Source: Tissierella creatinini (lineage in GTDB: Bacteria; Bacillota; Clostridia; Tissierellales; Tissierellaceae). From it: 64,000 nucleotides of DNA. Below are positions 52,538-61,736 of this stretch, in pieces. The notes under the pieces were generated by a model that saw only the letters and a list, made by a program, of their open reading frames with translations, searched no databases and was not told the DNA's origin. The stretch is from NCBI GenBank assembly GCA_005046945.1, contig SUSS01000001.1:124001-188000 (forward strand). Reading direction: 5' to 3'. Made by a program: the position numbers and the translations under genes. Numbering within the stretch: the stretch's first letter is position 1; each line of letters opens with the position of its first letter.

Positions 52538-54508
52538 CTAGTACATCGTCTCCGTTAAGTAATATAGCATGTATATAACTTCCGCCCTGGTTATTTTGTT
52601 ATTCATATCACCATAGCTTTGTGACCGTACTTTTTCTTCATATAACATCTTTGTTGCCATGTCAGACCATTTAAAACCGTAATTTCCTGATACCCGTCCC
52701 ATTATAGTCTCTATTTCCATATAGGAAATATGGTTGTTCGGTTTAAAGGTACCATCCGGATAGCCGGTTATATACCCTTGGGCATATGCATAATTTATAA
52801 CCTCTGCAGATGCCCCAAATGTGCCGGAATCCTTAAACAACTTATCATTAACAGGATAATATGGCAAATTCCATCTATTCATCCTGCTTAAAAGCCATAA
52901 AAATTCTGCTCTAGTAACCTGTCTATCCGGCTTAAAGGTACCATCCGGATAACCATATATTATATTACGTCTTACATAAGTATATATCTCTTCATTTGCC
53001 CAATGTCCTCTGGCATCCGGGAAAAATTTAGCTCCCGTATCAAGAAAGACTGCATATATACTGCCATCAGAAGAAATGGTATTTGGAGCTACATAGGCTG
53101 TTATCTTTCCTTCATCTGCATTTATCTCAGTAGGTATATAGGTCCAAAATCCTTGGGCCAGCTTATATACCCCTCCCTTAATCCTGTCTCCATAATATTC
53201 AAAACTCAACTCAATAAGCTTATCATTATTTAAATTTGACGATGTATTTAAAATACTGACTCTATAGCTGTCTGAAGCTTTTATTAGGCTACTTGGTACA
53301 TTATTACCCACATCATAGGTTATATTAACAGTCATTTGGACCGGATGATAATAGGTACCTGGTAGGATATTAATTAAAAATGCACTATCAGAACTCAATA
53401 CGCTACCACCGGCTAGAGGAATCATAGTTGATACGCTTTTCCCTACTCCTGCACCTTGAGTAAGTTCCTTATATTTACTATTATACCCTTGGGAATAACC
53501 ATCATAAAATCCTGAAATGAATAGGTCTCTGTAGTTTGTAGACTGAAGGTTTAAATCGTATTCCATGATTAAATACTGATCATTTGGAATGGACCTCTTC
53601 CAGTCATTGCTTAACCTTTGCAGATAATCCATATTGGCTTGAATTTCTCCTTTAAGTTTTCCTATTTCCTGACCGCTGGAAAGTGCATCCCCCTCATCCC
53701 TTATAGTATCATTCATATTTGCTTCTCTATATGCAGCATTATAAGCTTCTTCATACATTCTCAAAAATCCGGACAAAAATCCTTCCTTATATTCTTCAGA
53801 ATCATTGTTCAGTGAATATTCGGCAATAATTACTCTGTCAGTTGGTAGATTTCTGGTGTAGTCTTTATCCTCTTTCTCATAAAAGTCCTTATAGCCAAAG
53901 GAAGAACCCATTAGCTCTCCTATAGCTTCCCCATCTTCTATACCTTGAGCCAAGGTTACACGATAAGGTTCAAACTGTGCTTTATCATAGGATAAAATAT
54001 ATTCATCTCTAAAGGCTAATTTAAAAGCATCTATAAAAAACTCTCTGTAATCAGCATCTTGAGTACTAAGATTAAACATGGACCTGATTTCCTTGTCACT
54101 TGGAAGAGCCCCTTCCCAATCTGATTTATCTCCATTTTGGAAATCCCTTGCTCCATAAATACTTCCTAAAGCCTTACCCAACTCTGTTGGGTAATCATAC
54201 ACCGTACGTTCTTTAAGTCCATCTTCAAAGCCCTCAAAAAAACCCTCTTCAAAATCATCTAAATTAAAATCTTCTGTACTATCTACTAAATCTTCAAATT
54301 CTTTAGTAGTAAGATATTTTAGATAAGCTTTCTCATCATCTCCGTCAGCACCCGAATAATTTTTAGATTCCGAAAAACCTGCTTCATATCCCGCATCATA
54401 GCTTGGATTTTCTGTATCAGAGGTTGAATCAGCGGCTGCAATAGCAACATTAATATTAAATATAAATAGGAAAGCTAAGATAAAAACGAGTAATCTATTT
54501 ACTTTCAT
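52538..54508 (-). CDS. Secreted SLH-domain protein with 86-residue repeats
   Basis: 656 aa. Signal peptide (LLVFILAFLFIFNINVAIAA). Residues about 60-350 hold repeats: LPSD at 135, LPTD at 221 and IPND at 307 are exactly 86 residues apart, each followed by a YxL..Y..F..GF..xY helix pair and a GxxxG segment; a degenerate first unit begins near 60. A beta domain follows (about 370-490), then three SLH motifs (FFPDARGHWANEEI, YGYPDGTFKPDRQVTRAEF, TGYPDGTFKPNNHIS) that bind secondary wall polymers. Its place between pilO and the minor pilins suggests a wall anchor or cap for the pilus. The repeat is not recognised. Confidence 0.85.
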   Translation of the reverse strand: MKVNRLLVFILAFLFIFNINVAIAAADSTSDTENPSYDAGYEAGFSESKNYSGADGDDEKAYLKYLTTKEFEDLVDSTEDFNLDDFEEGFFEGFEDGLKERTVYDYPTELGKALGSIYGARDFQNGDKSDWEGALPSDKEIRSMFNLSTQDADYREFFIDAFKLAFRDEYILSYDKAQFEPYRVTLAQGIEDGEAIGELMGSSFGYKDFYEKEDKDYTRNLPTDRVIIAEYSLNNDSEEYKEGFLSGFLRMYEEAYNAAYREANMNDTIRDEGDALSSGQEIGKLKGEIQANMDYLQRLSNDWKRSIPNDQYLIMEYDLNLQSTNYRDLFISGFYDGYSQGYNSKYKELTQGAGVGKSVSTMIPLAGGSVLSSDSAFLINILPGTYYHPVQMTVNITYDVGNNVPSSLIKASDSYRVSILNTSSNLNNDKLIELSFEYYGDRIKGGVYKLAQGFWTYIPTEINADEGKITAYVAPNTISSDGSIYAVFLDTGAKFFPDARGHWANEEIYTYVRRNIIYGYPDGTFKPDRQVTRAEFLWLLSRMNRWNLPYYPVNDKLFKDSGTFGASAEVINYAYAQGYITGYPDGTFKPNNHISYMEIETIMGRVSGNYGFKWSDMATKMLYEEKVRSQSYGDMNNKITRAEVIYMLYYLTETMY

Positions 54509-54514
54509 AACTAA

Positions 54515-55948
54515 CTACCTCCTAACAAGTACTAATACTCTACCTACAGTGAGAACTTCTCCTGGGGTTATGCCGTTGTTTTTCATTATTTCATTCTTAT
54601 ACCCGGTAGTTCCATAGACTTTCCTAGAAATACTTGTAACCGTTTCTCCTGCCTCTACCTTGTAGAAGAAATTAGCATTTGCATCATTTGCAGCCTTATC
54701 CTCACTTATAGGATAGAAGGCTTCAAGCTTGTCTATAAGAAATACACCAAAGTCGTCCCTATTATAGGGCAACTCAAAATATAGGTGGGTAAGCTTAAGC
54801 GGATATTGACTTAAATCCTGTGGCGGAGCCGCTTCAAGGTTTGACCAGCCAAGCCATGATATACCCTCTGTTACAACAATAGGAATATCATCTCCCCCTT
54901 GGGTCCTAAAAATCATGCCCAATGTTCCAGGAGAATACCCAAATGCATTAACCCACATACTTATAGCATCAGCAGGATGCTTAAGCTCCAAATTGTATCC
55001 GGTTAAATCTATATAAGCCTTATTATCTTTCTCATCCAGAGCCAGCATATCGTATTCGAATCTCAAAGAGTACTTACCTGATTTCCTAATAGTGGATGGG
55101 CTTACATTTCCTTTAATCATATCATTTGAAGGTACAAAGCTATAATTTCTGTTTTCAAAATCAGCCAGCATATATACCTTAGTATAATCACTTTCGTCTA
55201 TTTCAGTTGGTCCACCAGGAGCTGCAACACCAGTCCCTGGACTACCTCCTGCAGACCCTTCAGTGGCCCCATTTGGATCAGTATATCCATCAAAAGCACC
55301 AAAAAGTGAGCCTTCTCCGGGACCATCTGCTACATCCACATATATGACTTCAGTATCAGTCTCAACCAATCCATCCAGGCTATATACCTTAAGGCTCATA
55401 TTGCCACCAAGGTCTGCATTAGATGACCTATCCATAGACAAGGTGTCAACTATTATTCTCCTTGGACTGGTTTCAATGGATTTAACGGCCTCTACTATAC
55501 CATCATAGTTACCATTGAACGGAAGAGCTATACCCATCTGTTTAACTTCCAATTCGCCAATCTTCTCGATGCTTGGCTGACTAAAGTTCAAGTCAGAAAC
55601 AGTAATCCCATCCTTAGCCAACAAATCATTTAGTAAATATATTATCTGAGCTTGGTCGAGAGTAGGAAAATAATGGGCTAGAACTTCATTTCGCTCCCTA
55701 TGTAATACTGCCCATTCCTTTTTTATATTGTCTTCCCTCTTCAAGGTGTTGTTCATTTCTTCAATCTTAGTATCCAAATCAAGCTTTTCAGCTTCCAAAG
55801 AGCTGATCTTTTCGGCTTGAGGGGTTAGGATAAATTTATTAGATGTCCATATGACAAGAGCTATTCCCAATATGGTTAATAAAGTCTTCTCACTCTTGGT
55901 TAGGGGTCTCATCTTGGACTTGGCCTTCTTTAGCTGTTTCATTTCCAT
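54515..55948 (-). CDS. PilO-like assembly protein fused to a beta domain and LysM
   Basis: 477 aa. Residues 1-200 are PilO-like: a cytoplasmic basic start, a membrane helix (LLTILGIALVIWTSNKFIL), a coiled coil and a ferredoxin-like domain. Residues about 205-258 are a Gly/Pro/Ser linker. Residues about 260-420 look like a jelly-roll carbohydrate-binding domain (ADFENRNYSF, SGKYSLRFEYD, LTHLYFELPYN). Residues 425-477 are a LysM (YKVEAGETVTSISRKVYG). LysM binds peptidoglycan. The start overlaps pilN by 59 nt; a later ATG (55912) is possible. Confidence 0.8.
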   Translation of the reverse strand: MEMKQLKKAKSKMRPLTKSEKTLLTILGIALVIWTSNKFILTPQAEKISSLEAEKLDLDTKIEEMNNTLKREDNIKKEWAVLHRERNEVLAHYFPTLDQAQIIYLLNDLLAKDGITVSDLNFSQPSIEKIGELEVKQMGIALPFNGNYDGIVEAVKSIETSPRRIIVDTLSMDRSSNADLGGNMSLKVYSLDGLVETDTEVIYVDVADGPGEGSLFGAFDGYTDPNGATEGSAGGSPGTGVAAPGGPTEIDESDYTKVYMLADFENRNYSFVPSNDMIKGNVSPSTIRKSGKYSLRFEYDMLALDEKDNKAYIDLTGYNLELKHPADAISMWVNAFGYSPGTLGMIFRTQGGDDIPIVVTEGISWLGWSNLEAAPPQDLSQYPLKLTHLYFELPYNRDDFGVFLIDKLEAFYPISEDKAANDANANFFYKVEAGETVTSISRKVYGTTGYKNEIMKNNGITPGEVLTVGRVLVLVRR

Positions 55949-56498
55949 CCATGCTCACATCCTTTAGAGTCAAATTTAGAACAAAATTATAGTAGTCCTC
56001 AACGCTATTGATACTGGAAACGAAAATAGATTCACTTTCCTCCATTAGCTCAAGACCTTTACTAAATTCAGCTATGGAATATGTATCCTTTGCTATTCCT
56101 GTAATCTGAATTTCCCTCTCATATGCACTGAAGTTAGATAAAAATAAATTTACAGGCATCTTGGACCTAATCTTAATAAGAAGGTCTTCGCCTATTATAT
56201 CCTTGGCTTCCAAAGATTTATCCATGGCGATTATTTTATTTACCTCATCTCTAAAGGTATTTACTTCAGCCTCCAAAGCCTTTATCTCTTCAACCTTCTT
56301 AACAGTAACAGGGTCTTCTGCTACTTGTTTTCTATCATATATTTCAGCATTTAAACTGCCAATTCTGATTTGATTGACAATGCTATAGCCTACTATACCG
56401 ATAATTGACAGTAGTAAGAGTCCATATAATAGATGTCTTTTTTCTAACTTGAATTCCCTTTTTTCTATATAGGATTCAAAAAAGTTTAAGTCCCTCAT
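55890..56498 (-). CDS. pilN: Type IV pilus assembly protein PilN
   Basis: 202 aa. N-terminal MRDLNFFESYIEKRE, the short motif that binds PilM, then one membrane helix (LLYGLLLLSIIGIVGYSIV), a coiled coil (about 55-95) and a ferredoxin-like domain (VNLFLSNFSAYEREIQITGIA). It forms the inner-membrane alignment complex with PilM and PilO. GAGGTG precedes the ATG; 2 nt after pilM. Confidence 0.85.
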   Translation of the reverse strand: MRDLNFFESYIEKREFKLEKRHLLYGLLLLSIIGIVGYSIVNQIRIGSLNAEIYDRKQVAEDPVTVKKVEEIKALEAEVNTFRDEVNKIIAMDKSLEAKDIIGEDLLIKIRSKMPVNLFLSNFSAYEREIQITGIAKDTYSIAEFSKGLELMEESESIFVSSINSVEDYYNFVLNLTLKDVSMDGNETAKEGQVQDETPNQE

Positions 56499-56500
56499 AC

Positions 56501-57559
56501 CTACACCTCACTTAGTCGGATTAAGCCACCAATAGCATTGGCATACTTAGACAATTGTCCATTGAATTTTACCTTCTCAAGGGAAGATAGCTTAACGCAA
56601 GGAATTCCAAAGAACTTTGAAATATGCTTGTCTATCCCTTCAATATCTGAAAATAAGCCGTGAATTACGATTAAGCTGATTTCATTTCCAATCTCCCTAG
56701 TCTTAAAGTATCTAAACACCAATTCCACCCTGCTTAAACATTCATCAAAGCCTTCCTTAGTGATTTCTAAAAACCTAAAGTCATCAGAAATAGGTGATAA
56801 TTCATCTTCTAAGTCCTTCATGTTCATAAGCTTATCATAGATTTCCTTTTCAGATATATCCTCTATATTCCTATGTAAATCCACTAGATATTTGACCCCT
56901 ATATCTATAACCCTTGATACCTTAATGGTTCCTTGATGGGTAATAGTAAGACTAGTGTTTTCATATCCTAAATCCAGACATGCAATAGGGTCTCCAGTGG
57001 GATAGTAATTATTGATCTCCTCTCCTACAAATATAAGCTTATTAATTGCATTTCCTTGATAATCCAGAACTGCCGGTTTTAAATCTATGTTCTTTATTAG
57101 ATGCAAATGGGTCTCAACAATTACCTTAGGGACTCCTATTAAAAGAATGCTTAACTTTTCTATCCCATCCTCCACTATGGAGCCCAGGATTATAAAGTTG
57201 ACTATATATTCCTGGGGATTTATAGGTATATAGTCCTCTAGCTGATAGTTTATAATGGATTTAATCTGTGCTTGGTCCACCTTAGGCATGGTAACCTCTC
57301 TCATAATTACATTGGTAGAGTTTACTACTCCATGGACCTCCCCTTGCATTGCCTTGTTTTCCTTAAGGCAATTTCTAAGTAAATATGAAAGCTGATCCAT
57401 ATCCCGAATCTCACCATTTTCATATAGACCTTCAGGCAGGTCTAAGGAGAAGCTTTTGCCAACCACTACACCCTTTTTTGTATATTTTCCTTCAACAATC
57501 TTTATTTCATCTTGAGCAAAATCAAAGGATAATGTATTTTTGCTATTAAAAACACCCAA
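56501..57559 (-). CDS. pilM: Type IV pilus assembly protein PilM
   Basis: 352 aa actin-like ATPase. Marks are NTLSFDFAQDEIKIVEG at the start, VMREVTMPKV-like VIMREVTMPKVDQAQIKSI, YIPINPQEYIVNF, ACLDLGYENTSLTI and a C-terminal GGLIRL. It is the cytoplasmic ring that binds PilN. TTG 57559 is chosen because GGAGG is 8 nt upstream; the longer frame would overlap the pilD end. Confidence 0.88.
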   Translation of the reverse strand: MGVFNSKNTLSFDFAQDEIKIVEGKYTKKGVVVGKSFSLDLPEGLYENGEIRDMDQLSYLLRNCLKENKAMQGEVHGVVNSTNVIMREVTMPKVDQAQIKSIINYQLEDYIPINPQEYIVNFIILGSIVEDGIEKLSILLIGVPKVIVETHLHLIKNIDLKPAVLDYQGNAINKLIFVGEEINNYYPTGDPIACLDLGYENTSLTITHQGTIKVSRVIDIGVKYLVDLHRNIEDISEKEIYDKLMNMKDLEDELSPISDDFRFLEITKEGFDECLSRVELVFRYFKTREIGNEISLIVIHGLFSDIEGIDKHISKFFGIPCVKLSSLEKVKFNGQLSKYANAIGGLIRLSEV

Positions 57560-57606
57560 AATGTACTCCTCCTTATAAAAGATAGTAACAACTAACGAGT
57601 AATATC

Positions 57607-58362
57607 TCATATCAATAAAGCTAAATACCAATCTATTATAGCCTGTCCCCAAAGAGCCGTTATAAAAAACCCCAATACAATAAAGGGCCCAAAGGGAATA
57701 GGGTCTTTTCTGCTTTTAAGTTTTGCAGCCAATAAGAATACTGAGATAATTGCACCTAAAATAAAGGATAAAAAGATAGTAAATAATATTTTCTTCCATC
57801 CTAATATAAAGCCTAGGGAAGCAATAAGGGTAACATCTCCGCCACCCATACCACCACGTGATAATAATACTATGGCTAAAAACAAAGCTCCAGCCATAAT
57901 AAGCCCAATAATACTGCTGAAAATCTCAGGAGAACCTCCCCTAAAATAGATAATTCCCTTATAAAAAACTGATAAAATAAAAATAATAACTACAAGAAGG
58001 TCAGGAATAATCATCTGCTGTAAATCTATAAAAGTGATGACAAGAAGAACTGATGATATAAGTGAATAAAAGATAAAATCTAGAGTAAAGCCAAATCTAA
58101 AATACATACTTATATAAAGAACTGCATTTAAAGATTCCACAATAGGATATTGCTTAGATATTTGAGCCTTGCAGTATCTGCACTTTCCACCAAGTGAAAG
58201 AAATGAAAACAAGGGTATATTATCATACCATTTAAGACTATGATTGCACTTAGGACAATGAGACCCAGGCCATGCAATGCTTTCACTTCTTGGAATACGA
58301 TATATACATACATTTAAGAAGGAACCAATAATTAGTCCATATATTAAGATTAGAAATATCAT
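57607..58362 (-). CDS. pilD: Prepilin peptidase/N-methyltransferase
   Basis: 251 aa aspartic membrane protease. N-terminal GLIIGSFLNVCIYRIPR, two CxxC pairs for Zn (CPKCNH, CRYCKA), catalytic Asp in FIDLQQMIIPD and GMGGGDVTL, and about seven membrane segments. It cleaves the leader after Gly and methylates the new N-terminus of the prepilins encoded around it. ATG 58362 has GGAGG 5 nt upstream. Confidence 0.95.
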   Translation of the reverse strand: MIFLILIYGLIIGSFLNVCIYRIPRSESIAWPGSHCPKCNHSLKWYDNIPLFSFLSLGGKCRYCKAQISKQYPIVESLNAVLYISMYFRFGFTLDFIFYSLISSVLLVITFIDLQQMIIPDLLVVIIFILSVFYKGIIYFRGGSPEIFSSIIGLIMAGALFLAIVLLSRGGMGGGDVTLIASLGFILGWKKILFTIFLSFILGAIISVFLLAAKLKSRKDPIPFGPFIVLGFFITALWGQAIIDWYLALLI

Positions 58363-58429
58363 AAGTTCCTCCATAAAAGTATCAATTTTGTAAAGCAAAT
58401 TTGAATCTAGTTGCTAATCAATGTTTTAA

Positions 58430-59980
58430 TTATTTAATATAATACACATTAGAATTAATAACCGGATCTCCCTGTGTGGTTCCTGTTGCTGCTTTAGGAG
58501 TGACTTCAAAGAAAATATACTTATTTTTGTAGGTTTTTTCCGGTACATTGAAGTATTTGCTATTTATACCTGTTATTTCTTCTTTATCTTTCCCATCATC
58601 ATGGTTACTATAATACCATTTAAATATTGAAGAACTTTCGTTATCTCCTTCAGCATCTGAATATGCATAACTTCCAATAAGAGTACTCCCTGATATTGAA
58701 ATTATTACATCCGAAGCAACAGGCTTGCTATTTGCTCCACCTGCCATAATTTTAACCGGAAAATCACAAAAAACACTGGTCCCATATCCCTCTCCTATAT
58801 CAGTAGAACGTGGCCTCACCATAAAATAAATATACTTATTTACATCCTCTTCAACAGTAGTATAAGCTTTTGTTGTAGCTCCGGTAATTTCAGTTAAACC
58901 TGTCCCATTAGAATTAGCACTTCTGTACCATTTATACTCAGAAGCAGAAACATGCTCTGCTTCTCCTTCGGCATCATAATAATCATAAGATCCAGTTAGC
59001 ATACTTCCCTTTGCTGCTGTCCTATCTAATCCTATACTTCCAGGTCCGGTAATGGTAACCTTAGAGGCAATGGGAGCATTAGAATCCACTACTACATTAT
59101 TTAAAATAATAATATCAAAGAAGTTTGTAGCAGACTTTGGAGGTATAGAATTATCAAATACCTTTACACCCACTGTAAATGTTCCAGGTTCAATTGGTGT
59201 CCCACTTAAAATACCTGCACTTGACAATATCATACCATAAGGCAATCTGCTACCCTCACTAACAAGGTAGGTATATGGTGTAGTCCCCCCGTCAGCAGAC
59301 AAGCTATAGGCAGAATAGGCTTCATCAACTTCTCCATTTGTTGGATTGCTAGGATTAAATGAGAGTGTTTCAACAGAAACTGGTGCTGGGCTAACGTTGA
59401 CAATCTTTAAGGCTACACCATCTTTTATATCTGTATTATCAATAATTTCCGGATTTTCTTGAATGAGTAGATTTATAGGTACAATACCAGAATCTACTGA
59501 AAAGTTCTCATCCTTTATAATAGTAGTAATAGTAAAACTTAAGGATTTATCTAATTCAATAGGTGTATATAATATTTCACAGCTATCAAACTCTCCTAAA
59601 GTAATAGTGCTATCTTTATCCCGATAGTTAACAACATCTTTGCCGGAAACATTACTAATATATATATATCCATCCATTGGTGATGCGGAAGATGCAATAT
59701 CTGAAGAATCAGGTATTGCATCTGTTGAAGAAAGAATTTCAACTCCATAGGAATAGCGAATATATTTTGTTATGTATTCAGAAAGCAGATTAGTCTTAGT
59801 ATTCAAATCATATCGATTTGAGCCTTTAGCAAATGATCTGAGCCCAAAAATATTCATTGAAAATATGGCACTAATAACAATGCCAATTATAGCTAACACA
59901 ATAATTAATTCTATTAATGTGACCCCTTTTTTATTAAATAAATTAGAGAAGTTTAATCTAATACTCCTATTTTTTTTCAT
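58430..59980 (-). CDS. Large adhesin-like prepilin with Ig-like domains
   Basis: 516 aa. Prepilin motif FNKKGVTLIELIIVLAIIGI (Gly -1, Glu +5) and a PilW-like first 200 residues. Then a putative-Ig/He_PIG-type domain (about 210-295; GGTTPYTYLV, LPYGMILSSAGILSGTPIEP) and two related beta repeats (about 305-415 and 420-516) sharing GSxLxGSYxYxDAEGxxE and KWYxS. Such domains are common in surface adhesins, not pilins. It is likely a tip or minor pilin that binds a surface; the ligand is unknown. Confidence 0.82.
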   Translation of the reverse strand: MKKNRSIRLNFSNLFNKKGVTLIELIIVLAIIGIVISAIFSMNIFGLRSFAKGSNRYDLNTKTNLLSEYITKYIRYSYGVEILSSTDAIPDSSDIASSASPMDGYIYISNVSGKDVVNYRDKDSTITLGEFDSCEILYTPIELDKSLSFTITTIIKDENFSVDSGIVPINLLIQENPEIIDNTDIKDGVALKIVNVSPAPVSVETLSFNPSNPTNGEVDEAYSAYSLSADGGTTPYTYLVSEGSRLPYGMILSSAGILSGTPIEPGTFTVGVKVFDNSIPPKSATNFFDIIILNNVVVDSNAPIASKVTITGPGSIGLDRTAAKGSMLTGSYDYYDAEGEAEHVSASEYKWYRSANSNGTGLTEITGATTKAYTTVEEDVNKYIYFMVRPRSTDIGEGYGTSVFCDFPVKIMAGGANSKPVASDVIISISGSTLIGSYAYSDAEGDNESSSIFKWYYSNHDDGKDKEEITGINSKYFNVPEKTYKNKYIFFEVTPKAATGTTQGDPVINSNVYYIK

Positions 59981-60009
59981 AATAAAGTCCTCCGGAAAAT
60001 ATCACGGCA

Positions 60010-60330
60010 TTATTTTTTAGTAATAAACAAATTATAATTGCTGATTGTATAGTCTTTACCTTTGATTTCAATTGTTTTACCCGGGAAAACCACACTCATA
60101 GTATTTTCCTCACTAGTTGCAGCTTTTGATATTTCTTGCTCTATTAAGTCCTGACCTTCATACATAGCTTTTATCTGATTTCCGTTATTTACAAGAAATT
60201 TTATACCATTGGAAAACATGGGTAGCAGAGATATAGCGATTATCCCAACTATAGCAAGGGAAAGAAGGACTTCGATAAGGGTCATTCCACGATTATCAGT
60301 TTCTCTTTTTAATTTAAATTTCTCGTTCAT
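60010..60330 (-). CDS. Prepilin, PilV-like minor pilin
   Basis: 106 aa. Prepilin motif DNRGMTLIEVLLSLAIVGII with Gly(-1), Met(+1) and Glu(+5), a helix and a very small C-terminal domain. GAGGTG precedes the ATG. It lies between the PilX-like and adhesin-like genes, so these three form a second minor-pilin set. Confidence 0.82.
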   Translation of the reverse strand: MNEKFKLKRETDNRGMTLIEVLLSLAIVGIIAISLLPMFSNGIKFLVNNGNQIKAMYEGQDLIEQEISKAATSEENTMSVVFPGKTIEIKGKDYTISNYNLFITKK

Positions 60331-60340
60331 AAGGACACCT

Positions 60341-61432
60341 CTAATCTTCCCACCTAAGAATTTTATAAGCTTTTAAATTATAATCAATTTCTGAAGAATT
60401 CTCAGGTGCAACATAAACTACAGAACCATTTGGTCCAGTATTATCATTCTTTGTTAGCTTGTTTGCAATTAAAGCTCCGTAAATCGTTGATTTTTCACTT
60501 TGAATTATAGCACTTGCATCCGGGGCTATTATATATGCTTTTACCACAATGCCGGCTTGCATATCAAATGTACTCCCCTCTTGCATATAAATATACAAAT
60601 CGTTAGGCTCATCACTATTTATATGGCCTTTTGTCTGAACTTCCATTTTGGTGATAACAAAAAGATTGACCCTGCCTGTTCCTGTGGTTGTTATTTTTAT
60701 ATCACCTTTAGCCGTAAGAGTTTCAACTACTATATCTAAAACCTTGTCATTTGCAATAATTTCCAAAGTATTATTTTGCTCTATAGTAATACTATCTAAT
60801 TTTGAACTACTATTTATTTGAACATTTCCTCCTGAAACAGTTAAGTTCTCAGGCGAGTATAAGGGTGTGCTTGGTGGTAAAAGAGTATCAATATATTTAG
60901 GTGAATTAGATAAAGAAGAATAGGTTGATGTATCAAAGGCACCATGGCCGTTTGTCTTATAATTAATACTTCCGCCAGATTGAATATCTCCATCTACAAC
61001 CATACCAGTTATATCAAGAGGTGAATTTGTATATACAGCCTTGTCAAGCAACTCACCGGCAGTTAATCTTCTAATCACTGCAGTAGTTGATTTTTCTAAA
61101 CCGGAAACATTACCTGTACCTGTAATTTTTATTTGGTTAGAAGCTCCACTTGTAACATCAACTTTAAAAGTTCCATTTGCAAAGTGTGAATTGTCATCAG
61201 AAGTTTTAGATAATAGCAATATATCATCCTTAGGATTAACAATCAAATGGGTACTTACAGCATCTGCCCCTGATTTTGCAAGGTAATAGGCTTGTTTTAC
61301 CTTGTTTTGATGTGCTGTTAATTTGGCACTAGCAACGCTAAGAGAAAGCAAGGTTACGCCCAGTATAGACAATACGGCCATAACTATTATAACTAATCCA
61401 AGTGCCATCCCCTTATTGTTTTTAGTGACCAT
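60341..61432 (-). CDS. PilX-like pilus assembly protein
   Basis: 363 aa. N-terminus NNKGMALGLVIIVMAVLSIL, PilX-like (Gly then a hydrophobic helix, no Glu +5), then the helix AKLTAHQNKVKQAYYLAKSGADAV. The C-terminal half is beta-rich with short repeats (SKLDSITIEQNNTLEIIAND; GDIKITTTGTGRVNLFVIT), probably a beta-helix. Starts at ATG 61432 with GGAG 10 nt upstream. It is paired in type with the gene at 50146. Confidence 0.75.
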   Translation of the reverse strand: MVTKNNKGMALGLVIIVMAVLSILGVTLLSLSVASAKLTAHQNKVKQAYYLAKSGADAVSTHLIVNPKDDILLLSKTSDDNSHFANGTFKVDVTSGASNQIKITGTGNVSGLEKSTTAVIRRLTAGELLDKAVYTNSPLDITGMVVDGDIQSGGSINYKTNGHGAFDTSTYSSLSNSPKYIDTLLPPSTPLYSPENLTVSGGNVQINSSSKLDSITIEQNNTLEIIANDKVLDIVVETLTAKGDIKITTTGTGRVNLFVITKMEVQTKGHINSDEPNDLYIYMQEGSTFDMQAGIVVKAYIIAPDASAIIQSEKSTIYGALIANKLTKNDNTGPNGSVVYVAPENSSEIDYNLKAYKILRWED

Positions 61433-61486
61433 TCTAATCAATCTCCTTAATCAATAGCTTAATATGTACTACTAGTATAAATTGTA

Positions 61487-61521
61487 GTAAGAACTAAATA
61501 GCTTAGCTATTTAGTTCTTAC
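61487..61521. repeat. Perfect 16-bp hairpin with 3-nt loop
   Basis: GTAAGAACTAAATAGC (61487-61502), loop TTA, exact complement (61506-61521). No T-run on either side; it could stop exonucleases or end the pilA transcript. Confidence 0.85.
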
Positions 61522-61663
61522 TTGTGTAAATAACTTTATTATAAGCAAAACCTGTTTTCACAATATTCAACAAGTTGATATGTTAAGCTACAGGCTCGGC
61601 CTCGCTTCATTTCTGTTTTAAATTGACTGTCATTTTCAAAATATTCAATAACTTATTAAGTTA

Positions 61664-61736
61664 GGTGCCAGGCACCGTTGCTGTTTCCTTGAAACTTGAA
61701 GGTTTAATAACTCAAGTCAATGGTGCCTGTCACTGC
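61664..61736. repeat. REP-like inverted pair of GGTGCC elements
   Basis: GGTGCCAGGCACCGTTG at 61664-61680 and, inverted, CAATGGTGCCTGTCACTG at 61718-61735. The first is itself palindromic (GGTGCC-A-GGCACC). The pair can form a 16-17 bp imperfect stem with a loop of about 37 nt. It has the look of a dispersed intergenic repeat. Confidence 0.6.

Noticed and set aside
57559..57652. N-terminal extension of pilM
   Set aside because: It overlaps pilD; a good SD lies before TTG 57559 and the protein then starts normally.
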